Part shown: piece after piece, positions 23,398 through 34,205 of the stretch | Numbering within the stretch: the first letter of the stretch is position 1 | How the letters are laid out: each line of letters begins with the position of its first letter | Assembly: GCA_033439765.1 (NCBI GenBank) | Contig: JAULSN010000003.1 | Location: 5,456,001 to 5,520,000, forward strand | Length of the DNA: 64,000 bases | Direction: 5' to 3' | Source of the DNA: Lasiosphaeria ovina | Taxonomy: Eukaryota > Ascomycota > Sordariomycetes > Sordariales > Lasiosphaeriaceae | Position numbers and translations under genes: made by a program | The notes under the pieces: generated by a model | Database searches by the model: none | What the model was told of the DNA's origin: nothing | The model's input: only the letters and a program-made list of their open reading frames with translations

Positions 23398-25369
23398 TTC
23401 GCCATTCCATGTATCGTCGGCATGAAAGGATTTATCGAGCGCTTTATCTCAAGCAACCAGTATGAAACACGGAAAGAAATCATGCAACTGGAAAGCAGTG
23501 GATGTACGGTAATTAGGCAAGGAATCGTCAACTGATTCCGATGGCTCACCACGGCAATAGATGGCAGTATTGAGGGCAACTCTGTCATCCCTTCCAACCG
23601 GCAACATGGAGCTTCTAGGCAGCCCCAAAGTGAAAGAATCCGGCCTGTATCTTAACCTGACCCACTTGCACTCGGGGTGCCAACCACCAGATTCAGCTGG
23701 CCGTATGAGACGGATCTGGGCACACAAAATTACCATTACCATTCGTAGTCATGGGCCACGGTACGCCGTGGCTGATTTGCCTTGGGCTAGGGTGATCCCA
23801 CACGCGGCGACTGCACAGCCTCGGAGGCCCGTAATAGCTCTTTGTTGTCAATGGACTCTCAGCTGCGTTGTGCTACTAGTCAACATAGATGAAGCAATCT
23901 GCTTAAGGATGATCTCAACTCAAAGGTTTGAGATAGTAAGATTTACCTACTCTCGTAAATAAAAAGACGGAAATAGAGATATAATCGGGACATAAACTGG
24001 GCTTTATAACACTCTGGGGGGAAAGGAAGAGAAAGGGGGGAGCTGGGTGGTGGCCCAAAACTATTCCCTCGCGAAAAGTTGCTATTTGATGCCAACTCTT
24101 CTAAACCACGTTTGGCGGTTTCCCTAATTATATCCTAAGCAACGCCTGAGTAGCACCTGAGCAAGGTGGTGAGGGATGGTGTGGGTGACTAGAGGCTGGT
24201 GAGGGTAACTCTAGGGTAAAACAACAGCTCTTAAAATAAGATATGGCTCCATAAACAATTGTAATACCTCTCTGTATTTCATATAAATATCCACTGTACC
24301 GATGACATAGCCTTTGAGACTCATCGTACTTGGTAGGCAATGGGTCTTCAACGAACAATCTCTACAATAAAATCGTGATCTAATGGTCTGTACTTAGATG
24401 TAGTTCCACGGAAAATACCCTGAAGGTTCTTTTGTCCATTTTGGTAAATGGCAACTTTAGCCTGGGTGGCCAGAAACAACACACGGGGCTGCGCAATACA
24501 CACACACCCTAGTATCACCACAGCTCAGGGTAAAGCAGCGGCAGCTCAGGGCCATGCCTGCTTATGGTAAATACTGAGGGTAATATCCGGGAGGCGCATT
24601 ATGCTGTCGAAACAGCCTTTACACCACCCTAAAATCGACACTACGAATTTCCCTTTCCTTCTTCGGAACTGAGCGGTTGCCGCCTTGGTCTGAGCCAGAC
24701 TGAGCCAGGCTGAGCGAGGGGGCACAGTTCTGGGCTGCCTTGGCTACAGCTGCCACGAGTCTAAAATGGCTGTGGAGTTACGAGGACCTAGTTTTGGGGC
24801 CTCTACCACCACCACCTAGCCGCGCTTGCCTTTACTCTAACTAAAGGAGAAGAAAAAACCTGCAATTTTAACACGTTGATCAGTCATGCATATTATATTC
24901 GGATTCTAAAGTGTTACTCTTCACTTTTCCACTGTCTTTAAAGCGGTTACGCCCAGGTCGAGTTGTCCATTTTTCTAGATAACTTATTATTGTAAACACT
25001 TCTTTCACTAAGCGCAATGATGTCCAGATAATGCAGCATGGTATCATCACGGTTTAGCGCTACAGCTTGAGATTGCTAAAGGAGGAAAACGTTTGTCACG
25101 GAAGTTACCACTATGTAAGCTTGTAAGTACCAGAAGGATACTGATAGAGAAAGGTGGTGTTGGCTTGGAGAACAGATCTACGGGGTTGGATGGAACCTTT
25201 CTGTATTTAGACTAGTGTGGTTTTGCGTGATGTACGAACTATCTGGGAGTGGGCTGTTGTGACTACCTGCAGGAAGAGGCGGAAGCGGAGCGGCCCGACT
25301 TGCTCCAGGTGGGCCCTACAGTAAGAAAGCATAGTGTCACACTGGGGCGGGCACACGTTGTGCTCACTC
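23398..25369. other. Repeat-rich, gene-free stretch
   Basis: No gene supported. A/T-rich with G-runs (24018-24050) and scattered simple sequence. It resembles decayed transposon sequence but I cannot name a family. Confidence 0.35.
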
Positions 25370-25461
25370 TGATCACTCCAGAATTGAGTGATCACACTGA
25401 GCAACAGAGCAGGGTGCTCACCCTGCTCACTCCTTTTCTGAGTGAGCACAGTGAGCAGGGT
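25370..25461. repeat. Two tandem hairpins with shared arm sequence
   Basis: Hairpin 1: TGATCACTC (25370-25378), 7-nt loop, GAGTGATCA (25386-25394). Hairpin 2: TGCTCACTC (25424-25432), 7-nt loop, GAGTGAGCA (25440-25448). Around hairpin 2, ACCCTGCTCAC (25420-25430) pairs perfectly with GTGAGCAGGGT (25451-25461). Confidence 0.8.
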
Positions 25462-25810
25462 ACAAGTTACCTCCCAAACACGGCAGCAGAGGTAGCACTG
25501 TAGAATCCCCTCCGGAGTGAGGGACCTCCTGGTTCCTCACGCTAGTAATACATTGTTTACTTGAGATCTAACGTTTGGAACCTCTTTGATCCACGACCTG
25601 TTTGACAGTGTACCGCCCCTTGAGAGTTGCGCTAGCCTTCACTCAGTCATCTTGCCCCTATTCTTTGGTCGTCCTGACCTTACGATCTGTCTTTACCTAA
25701 CCACCTCGGCGTACCAGGAGCAGGCCGTAACACTATCTTACCTTTTAAATCTCTATTATTAAACTGTATCGTGCTGGTAATTAGGAGCTTTCTGACCCTA
25801 ACCAGATCCT

Positions 25811-26380
25811 ACGGGAAGCCAGGCCTATTAAGTCAGAAAAATATAAGGTTAAGGAGATTAAAGATTTAGCCCTAGTAGGAGAGCTGGTAAAGTACTTGGT
25901 AGAGTGGGAAGGCTGGCTAAGGAAGAAAGATTACACTTATGAACCATAGGAGCATCTAAAAGGTGCAAAAGAAGCTGTAGCGGACTTTTACCGAAGGTAT
26001 CCGGCCAAGCCTTAATACCCTAGCTTTAGTGGTCTTAAGGGCGAGCTTTAAAAGGAGGGGGATCGTGTCACACGCGGAATGCCCTAGACACCCTGATCAC
26101 CACGGCAATTGCCCACTAGCCTCGGTCCCCATGGGGGGGACCTCTGTATTTAGATGGCACATTGGAACCAGATTACATCTCTTAAAGGGCAAGGACCTTC
26201 GAGGCCATAGTTAATTATTATGTTGAGAATAGATATGTTCAGCGCCCACAGGGCCACATTTCGTTCCAAGCTGCAACCTCAATCACCACTTAATATCAGA
26301 CCCATGCCAGTATCGGTCAAGTATTGATTGTAGTTGTCCCTTGTCACAATACTCGCCTCGGTACTTCGCGTCACGTTACA
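25811..26380 (+). mobile_element. 3' end of a Ty3/gypsy chromovirus-type retrotransposon with LTR
   Basis: 25823-26015 encodes a chromodomain tail of an integrase: KYLVEWEGWLRKKDYTYEP, an internal TAG, then EHLKGAKEAVADFYRRYPAKP and a stop. It is followed by a polypurine tract (26051-26062, AAAGGAGGGGGA) and, from 26066, a probable 3' LTR beginning TGTCAC and ending GTTACA at 26380 (315 bp). The order chromodomain, polypurine tract, LTR is that of Tf1/MAGGY-like elements. Gag, protease, reverse transcriptase and most of the integrase are absent, so only the last part remains. LTR limits are inferred from the terminal TG...CA. Confidence 0.7.
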
Positions 26381-26601
26381 AATGCAGCCGATCCAGAGCC
26401 TGCAAGGGGCGGCCCTATCGACTGGCCAATGGAGAAGACTGAGATAACCACCATCTAGGAGGTAGTAGTCTCCCTCTTGTCCACTAGCACAACACCTTCG
26501 AGGAGGCTCGTTGAAGCTGTTCTTCGAGAATATATGTACTCGGCGTCCTTTTGGCCCCCACTTCGGATGCTAGCGACAACATGTACTGCCCCTATTCTGG
26601 G

Positions 26602-29600
26602 TTACCCCAGAGCTACTGGGACAGATTTAAGCTTTCCGGTCAGTCTACCATCCCAAATTGACGCCAGCTGATCGAAGAACTCCTCAGAGTCCTCGATTTC
26701 TACATCCTTAGGAAGTAGATTACCACAAATTTCAAACGCACCCTTCTTAGCATCGCTAGCCTCGTCAAACTTCTGCTGTGCCATGAGCGTCTTATAAAGC
26801 CAGTATTTAGCTCTTGCGACACATTCTACAGACCAGGGAGATCTTTGTTGCGGATTCAAAGCCGCCTTCAAGTACATCCTATGTTTGATGATGAATTAGT
26901 TGTACAATCCCAGACACGGGTTTGGAAAACTCACTCGGCATTCACGTAATCGCCAGCGTAGAACTGAGTTGCTCCAACCATAAAGTAACTAGTCCACGTG
27001 TCGCTGTGGGTTACGCCGAGTATTTGGACGCGCGACTCCAGTATCTCGCGATGCATCGTCAAGGCCGTCGAGAGTTCTCCGCAGCAGAACATGATGCAAG
27101 CCTGGATGAACTTGAAGAACTGAAAGGAGCTGTTATCCTGTCCGAGGGCATTATCGACAAGCTCGACCGATTTCTCTGCAAGTTCTATGGCTTTTATGTG
27201 TTCCCCAGCTGCCAGCCAGACCAGAGCAAGGTTTTTGTAGGACTCGGCAAATTCGTAGGGGAGCTTCTCGACCGAGGACCACCTCGTTTTCAGCTCCAAG
27301 GATTCCCTTAGCAGAGGATGCGCATCGGAAAAGCGTTGAAAGTGAAAGTAACCGCAGGCCACATTGTTCAGGGCGTTGGATAGCTGAATAAAACTCTCGG
27401 GCCGTGCTTCAGATCCGAGCTTCTCGACGTTTTTGCGGCGAAGTTTCAGGACACGCTCCTTTCTCCTTAAACCCGACGACCGAGAGCTGATGCCGGCATC
27501 GAGCTCGAAAGAACCAATCACATCGATAAGATCAGCACGAATGCGAGAAGGGTCGTCATCGTCGAGCAGATCGTCGCAGATGCTTTCAGCCATCTGAAGC
27601 ATAGGTTGAGCTTCCCGCGTCAGGTTGCGTTCCCACATATAGTTCCCGCCGTCGGATAGCAGTTCTGCAAACTCGATGACGGGCCGGATGGCGGGGTCGG
27701 ATTCTCGAACCACGTTGCTCAAATGAATGACGTGAGCAAGGTATTTCTCGTATATGTGCCACTGGTCATTGACGGGGACTCCCACAGGGCTCTGCCGTGG
27801 GAAAGCCTTCCTGATAGAATTGAACACGTCCATGAACACGACGTGCCGTTTTGTCACGTCCCGATCGAGGCGGTGAAGCAAACTCCTCTGCAGCAGGCGA
27901 TGGATGGACAACGGACCCCCCGGCACGTCCTTGGAAATTAGGCTAGCGCCCTTGAGATCAAGAACATTTTGGAGATGGCTAATGCACGGTTAGCAACCCA
28001 AAAAAATTACTGAGTAGAATTCATCTCCGGGCGCTGTCAGGAACTTACGCAAACCCGGCATTGTGCCCCTCTGATTTCAGCAGCTCTTCATGGATCGCGT
28101 CTGGATGCAAGAATGCCAGCCTGTCGAGCAGCGCTCTTGACTCTTCTGATAGTTTCTGCAGGGAGATGTCCCACACAGTCTCCAGCGTTTTGTCGTAGTC
28201 GGGCTGGGGCATTTCGTCTCCAGCACGGTACATGTCGCGAGTGTTGGACCGATTCCGAAAGATCTCATGGAACTCCTGAATTGAGCAGCCAGAGCCATAA
28301 ATGAAGCCGGCGCTGTGGACGATGGCAAGCGGCAGCCCATCCAGGTCTTCGAATGCCTCATCTTGTGGAGATACCTTGTCGTCATTCCAGCCTAGAAGCT
28401 TGCGTAATAGCTCACAAGCGGTTTCAGGCGAAAATCGTCCGATAGGGAGGTATGAGCCTGCGGATGCTCTATAGTAAAGTTTGGAGATTCTCGTCGTGAT
28501 GATGATGGATCCTTGTAAATTTCGGCTCGGCCAGTAGCCGTCGAGATCAGAATATCGGTCAACGTTGTCGAACACGACGAGCCACCTCTCTTCTGTACGA
28601 TAACACTTGGTCAGAAACCAAAAAGAATACTCCCCTTTACACGCTTAGTAGAATCCCTATCTTTCTGGAAGCTTACCTGTGAGTGACAGCCATTCCAGAG
28701 CCTTTGCGACTCCCTGTTTCGTATGGTCATCCTGGGCAACGAGCCCCAACTTTCTCGCAACCGTAAGAAATCCATCATCCAAGCTTGCAGCTGAGTCGGC
28801 CTTTAAGCAGATGTAGTGGTCATAGTCCTTGCAAAACTTGTAGACGTACTGAGCCGCCATCTGCGTCTTTCCGAGTCCACCAAGGCCATGAATTATACAG
28901 ACTCCGGCGTGTGTGCTAGTCTGCGAAGTGGCTTGGCTCGGATGAAGAATAGAGTGAATCTGATCCAGTTCCTTCTCACGGCCGGTAAAGTTGGGGTTTG
29001 GGTTCCATGGGATAATTTGCAGACGGGTCTCTGGGCTCGAGGGTGCAACCGCTTTTGGCTTCAAGTTTCCTCTATGTCTGGGCGGCATGAGAGTCACGTC
29101 CCTCATCAACTGGGGGTCTGCATTTGCAATGACGGTTGCGTCCGCTCGACCAACGTTTTCCTCCCCCCGGAGCCACCGCTTAAGCTCTCCACAAAGGGCT
29201 GTGAAGCCGGGATCCTCCAAGCTGCGAAGCTTGGTCATGTCCTTGTGGTTGTTGTGGATCCCGATCGAAATAAAACCTGGCAGAATCGCCGAGTGCTGAG
29301 GGACAACCTAGCACGGGGTTTTTAGCATAAGCTCCTTTTTCATCTATGGCAAGTTGATGCGTACCAGTCCGATCCCTGGAAGCGGCAGTTCTTCGTAGAA
29401 GCAGGTGAGCTCTATTGGTGGGAGGCCTTTTGTGTTTCGAGTCTTGACTATCGCGTGGAAACTGTCTTGGATTCGAGCGAGCGTGTCAGAATCGCTCTTT
29501 AAGACCTCGAGAATATGATGATTTGTCTGTTTGATTCGCCCGATTGATTTTGCCAGCAGCTCAGCCCAGCGCGCGAGACCCGCCCCACGATGGGGCGTTC

Positions 29601-30264
29601 CGAAGAAGGCGATGCCGAGAGTTGAGCGAAATATGCTGCTGAGGTGTGGTTCACATCGCTCGTTCGACTTGACCAAGGCCTAGTAGTCATAACGACAGTT
29701 AGAACTGAAGCAACAGAAAAAACGGCTGTCCTTACATCCTCACAGACTAAACCTCCAAGACCGTGACAAACAAAGATAATCGGTTGTTCCTTTTGCAAAG
29801 CTTGTCAGCGATGTGGCATTCCTCAATAGGATCGGTCTTCGTCGCACCATGTTCCGTGGTACATGCCTTTTGGTCGTTCTGGCGGAATTTTGAGAGCTCT
29901 GTCAACAGTTTCCACGCATAATTCGAGATGCGGCTCTCCGACACCACCCGGCGCCAGTCGGCTACATATGCATCATACCCAAATGTGAGGATGCGCGCGT
30001 TGGGAATTATCGATGGGAGGAGGATCTGAGGCCATGGTGAAGATGCTTCCTCGGCTCTCCACGTCCTTTCCCGATCTCCAGTCAATCCGTGGATGAAGAC
30101 AATGCTGCAATTGCCCGCCCCTGTTAGTAAACAGACTCATGGACTGGCGAGCCTGGGGAGACTAGGTGGAGGCTTACTCAACTACACTTTCCTTCGGGAC
30201 ATGAAGGGGTTTGATGCCGGAGGGGGGTGCACGCTGTGCTGATTTCACAAGAGTGCGCGACAGG
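26602..30264 (-). CDS. NLR-type protein: SesB-like alpha/beta hydrolase, NB-ARC, TPR
   Basis: Multi-exon minus-strand gene. Hydrolase part: SVVDIVFIHGLTGDRERTW, LPSIIPNARILTFGYDAYV, IIFVCHGLGGLVCED, GIAFFGTPHRGAGLARW, HSAILPGFISIGIHNNH. NB-ARC part: CIIHGLGGLGKTQMAAQYVY (P-loop), WLVVFDNVDRYSDLDGYW (Walker B), GSIIITTRISKLYY, LDGLPLAIVHSAGFIYG. The C-terminus, from about 27930, has TPR-like helices (LSNALNNVACGYFHFQRFSDA, ESYKNLALVWLAAGEH). Introns with good motifs lie near 30177-30105, 29730-29680, 29360-29310, 28672-28600, 28050-27970 and 26923-26878. Fungal proteins of this build are immune- or incompatibility-type receptors. The nucleophile motif, normally C-H-S-L-G-G, has Gly (GGT, 29762-29760), so the esterase is probably dead. 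The first exon is unresolved: coding sequence is supported only up to an acceptor at 30265, with no ATG after it. Confidence 0.87.
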
Positions 30265-30676
30265 CTAGAAAACCTTCAGTGATAGGTGGGAGGCCGACGT
30301 GTTGCAATGGTGGGTGCAGTGCGCGCACGGCAGGCAGGCAGTGTTTCACAACATGGGTTTTGGCGAAATGCCACAGAAGCCGGGCGTCGAACATGATGCC
30401 TCATGTAGCCTGGAAGGCGCGTGGCACATCTCGGTGAGTGGCGGGCCCGAATAATCGCCGAGGCATTGCACTGTGTACATTTGGGCTGCGTCGGGCCGCC
30501 TCAACTCTGAACACGCGTTTTGTGCTGCGATGACCCCAAACTTCCCAATTGACACCTTCACAACCGCGTCGCTTCAAGGCCAGCATTGAACTGTCCACCC
30601 TAGGAGATATCATAGCCAATTCAGCTAGCTCTGCATCTCATTCATCTTTGCTCTTTTTGCGATTCCCTGGCTAACG
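30265..30676. promoter_or_regulatory. Divergent intergenic region, possible NLR first exon
   Basis: Lies between the minus-strand NLR gene and the plus-strand beta-lactamase-like gene. An ATG on the minus strand near 30398 opens a short frame that could be the missing NLR first exon, but nothing confirms it. Confidence 0.3.
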
Positions 30677-32288
30677 ATGACAATGGCGCTCTCTTCCATT
30701 TTGGCTGCCGCCGAGCCCGCCATCCTGGAGATCTGCGAGGTCTCGGGCGTCGCTGGGCTCTCGTACGGCATTTCTCACGCCGGCGAGACTTATTTTGGGA
30801 ATTTCGGCTTCCGCAACGTACTTGAGAAGTTGCCCCCGGACGAAGAGACAATTTACCATCTCGGATCCCTCACCAAGTTCTTCACATCCGCCCTGGTGGG
30901 GGTCCTGGTGGAGAAGGGGCAGCTCAACTGGACGGCCCCTGTCCAGGAGATTCTGCCCGAATTCCACACACCGGGAAACCCAAAGACTGGAAAAGGAGAT
31001 GACCCTGCTTGATCTCCTCTCCCATCGAACTGGATGGGCCCAAAAGCTCGACATCTGGCTCCAGGGCTCGAATCATCTGCTCCTTCCGAAGGAGGAAACC
31101 ATTCGGACGTGCGGTTACCTGGAGCAAGTCAAGCCATTCCGGTCCCAGTATCAGTACAACAACTGGGGCTATTGCCTCGCGGGCGAAGTTGTGGAAAGGG
31201 CTGCTGGAAAGAGCTACGGCTCTCTGCTCTCGACGGAGATTCTCGAGCCGCTGGGCTTGGATCGCACCATCATCGATGCGAATTGCAGCAATCCTTCTAA
31301 TGTGGCCGAAGCATATATGCCACTAGACGACAAGATATCTTGGCACGTTCCGCGGCCGGAAATTCAAGGCGGGACGCTGATGGGGCCAGCGGGTGGGCTT
31401 CGCAGCTGCGTCAAGGACCTCTTGAAGGCGTACGAGAGCCTGCTCGGCGCTGCCAAGCATCAATTCGCCGAGAACACTTCGTCTGTGCCGGGATCGCCGT
31501 TCAAGCAGCTGCAGACCATCATGACTGGCCATATGCCAATTTCGCACTCGACGCCGCGCGAAAACACGTACGCTCTCGGCTGGGTCCGCACGCAGCTTCC
31601 CGGACCTTTGGGAACGACTGGCTTGAACGGCATGTTTGTCCCTGAGATGCCAGCGGTGCAAGCGGGTCCTGGGTCTCGCCTCGTGTGGCATCATCAAGGG
31701 AGCATGCCCGGTTTCACCTCCGCTGCTTTCCTGTTTCCCGAGACTGGGAGCACTCTTGCCGTCCTCAGTAACTCCCTTCCGCTTAATGATGCAGCGGACT
31801 GGGTCGGGCAACTCCTGATAGAACGCATATTCGAGACGAAAGGGGGGCCTGATTTTGTGAAGCTAGCGAAAGAGAGCGCACAGGCTCATCTTCAGTACTG
31901 CGAAGAAGTTGGACTCGAACTGGAGACGCTCAAGAACAACGGAGCCCCTGCAAGCAGGCCTTTTGAAGATTACGCTGGGGACTACTACAACTTGATCGGC
32001 AACCTTCGCCTCCAAGTCAAGCACGACGAAGGAAAACTGTCCTTGCTATTTCAAGGTCTCCCGAGTGAGGCATACGCACTTCATCGCCTGGACTCGGATA
32101 CATTCCACTGGCATGTCCCTCACAACGAGGATATCAAGCGAGCGCGGTTCACCGTCATGGACGCCAACTTTTACCAGATAAAATTCGTGGCGGCCACGGG
32201 GGGCAAAATCGACCAGCTCGTCTGGGCCCACGAACCTGATATCTCTGAAGGAGAGGTCTTCACCAAGAGAAAGTCACCCGCCTTGTAA
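30677..32288 (+). CDS. Serine beta-lactamase-like hydrolase with a one-base frameshift
   Basis: Class C beta-lactamase/penicillin-binding-protein fold. The Ser-x-x-Lys motif is GSLTKFF (about residue 57), the Tyr-x-Asn motif QYNNWGYCLAGEVVE, and the late His-x-Gly motif HHQGSMPGFTSAAFLFP. A lipocalin-like C-terminal part follows (FEDYAGDYYNLIGNLRLQV). In fungi these act on esters or amides, often in secondary metabolism or detoxification. The first frame (from 30677) reaches PEFHTPGNPKTGK and the second starts EMTLLDLLSHRTGW; they meet at AAAA (30991-30994), where one A too many shifts the frame. No intron fits the spot. The rest, to the stop at 32288, is intact. It is either a sequencing error or a fresh inactivating indel. 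Confidence 0.85.
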
Positions 32289-32525
32289 GGAGTTCCTCTT
32301 TTGTCGCTATTCGTTTGAAGGGAGAGGAAGTAATTTCGCAGACAGAAAATAGGGGCTCAGTTCCGCACTCGGCTAGAAGCACGCAAGACGCCAGGTTGTG
32401 TTCTCTGTTGAATCGCTTATATTGTTCAAGTGAGGGTGGTGTCTCAATATTCATTCCTCTCGTAGCGAGCAGACAAGCGTGTGATCACTTGCTCCATACA
32501 TGCTTGAAAGCCATCCAAAATGGAT

Positions 32526-33110
32526 TTATCCGACATCGCTTTTGTGCTTGATCAAGTCATCTGCCAGCCGCTCGAAGTTTCCGCTGCCGTTGAGTACAAT
32601 AACGGGAGAGGAACAGTCGTTTCCCAGCGACGAGACCAGTGATATCAATGCCTGTTGCTCCAACAAGTTGTGGCTCCGTGCCACATCTCGTACACACACC
32701 GAACTGAGGAGAGTTCTATTTCTAGTGAGAACGCCAAACGCCTGGTAGACAATGCCGTTTTTGGAGCAAAGGTCTCTGAGTTCGCCATCGAACTTGTTCA
32801 GCCAGTAGAACCGGTTCTGGACTGCAAAGACTTTTGTGAGGGAGCCATCCCCTAGGAAGTGCCGTAAAACGGGAGCGTCCACGTTGGACAGGCCCAGCCG
32901 TCTTACACGATGCGGGACATGCGCCTCGAGCGCTTTCCAAACCTCGACAAACTGGGTCACGGAACCGTGCGCAGCATTCAAGAACACGCAGTCGATGTAC
33001 TTGACTCGCAGTGATGAAAGGCTTTGCGAAACAAGCGCATCCATGTGTGCAGACGCCTGACAAGTCGCAATGCCGGGACCGTCGACATGCTGATGGGTGG
33101 GCCCCGCCAA
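32526..33110 (-). pseudogene. Aldo/keto reductase, C-terminal two thirds
   Basis: Family traits in order: SLSSLRVKYIDCVFLN, VWKALEAHVPHRVRRLGLSN, VFAVQNRFYWLNKFDGELRD, GIVYQAFGVLTRN, and a C-terminal SPVIVLNGSGNFERLADDL. It belongs to the NAD(P)-linked AKR group. The N-terminal barrel strands with the catalytic Asp/Tyr/Lys are not found in the same frame; upstream (33110-33352) the sequence stays open but no longer resembles the family. I read it as 5'-truncated or decayed. Confidence 0.7.
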
Positions 33111-33437
33111 ACTACATTCCCACGCCCAATTAACATCGCGACCGGAGAAACGGGCTTCATGGTTGTTTTCGCGGCATCTTCTTTGGTTGCACGGATGCTG
33201 AAGCGAGGTAGGCGACTCTCCCGAGCCTGGTGAATGTATTTAGGACGCTCCATGTCTTGCCATGGTCTCCACCGGCTCGAAGTGAACACCTTAGGACACG
33301 TCCCCTGAGCACCTCCGAATTGTTGGGCTACCGTCTTCGCGAGGTCTGTCACCAGCTGTCCTGGGTGATTCCACCGCTAATCAACTGACTCGACCAACAG
33401 ATCATCCAACACCGCGACACAAGCATTCGACAAAACG

Positions 33438-33635
33438 ATGCCCAATCAATCACCCGAAGCGCCCAAGCCGGAATGGGCGCAACAGATTGAGCAGAGAATG
33501 GGACAAGAGGATCGGTCCCAGCCTTGGAAGACATGGCTCGGAGACAAAGTGGACACTGGCTTTGAGGACGAGGAGAAGGACGACATAATTCTTGCTTTGA
33601 AGAACAATGTTCAACACAACAATGTTGCTGCTTGA
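33438..33635 (+). CDS. Small acidic hypothetical protein (65 aa)
   Basis: ATG at 33438 opens a 65-codon frame: MPNQSPEAPKPEWAQQIEQ then RSQPWKTWLGDKVDTGFEDEEK. Its composition (Asp/Glu/Gln/Trp, no low-complexity artefact) suggests a real small protein, but no family is recognised and no neighbour supports a role. Confidence 0.35.
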   Translation: MPNQSPEAPKPEWAQQIEQRMGQEDRSQPWKTWLGDKVDTGFEDEEKDDIILALKNNVQHNNVAA

Positions 33636-34205
33636 CTCCAGCCTGGAGAGGAAGCGCTGGTCAGGTGGTGAAGGAGAGGAACTTTGGGGGAATTCGTGTA
33701 CTTCGCTGCTTCCATGTCTCTCATGCGACTTTTGGCGCCCCCCAACAGCTCACCCCTCCTCCACCCCACACTGGGTCTCAGTCGTTGTGCGGTGTAAGGC
33801 TGTGGCTCAGGCGGTGGCGCGAGTTCGAGAGCCGCTGGGGGGCGTGATCAGTGTCTACCTATATTACCTTAGCATCTGCCTTGTTAAAATTCATGTACTT
33901 GGGACTTCCAGGTTGAACCACGCGCGCCGTAAACCAGTGTGCAACCATGCCTTCCTCTTGTATGCGGTACTTCCTCCACTGACACCTTGCCGGATAGCGT
34001 CGGGTGGGATGATGGATTAAAACCACCCCTCCCCCACGGGTCCCCGGCCGAACGAAAATGCTTGCCTGCATAAATACAGCTCATTCCAACCCTCGACTCA
34101 ACTGAGCGCGTCAGATACTCGGAAGCTACACCAAACTGTCCCGCTTGGTGTCCTCCTATTTTGCTGTTTCTCTTTTTTGGGTGACCTATTATCCCATTTT
34201 CCGCC
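33636..34205. other. Spacer and probable promoter of the CmcJ-like gene
   Basis: No gene supported. A T/C-rich stretch at 34165-34200 just before the start codon fits a fungal leader. Confidence 0.35.

Noticed and set aside
25336..25729. Second possible LTR (TGTCACAC ... GTAACA) upstream of the gypsy remnant
   Set aside because: Only the terminal bases resemble the LTR at 26066-26380; the body does not align and no target duplication is seen.
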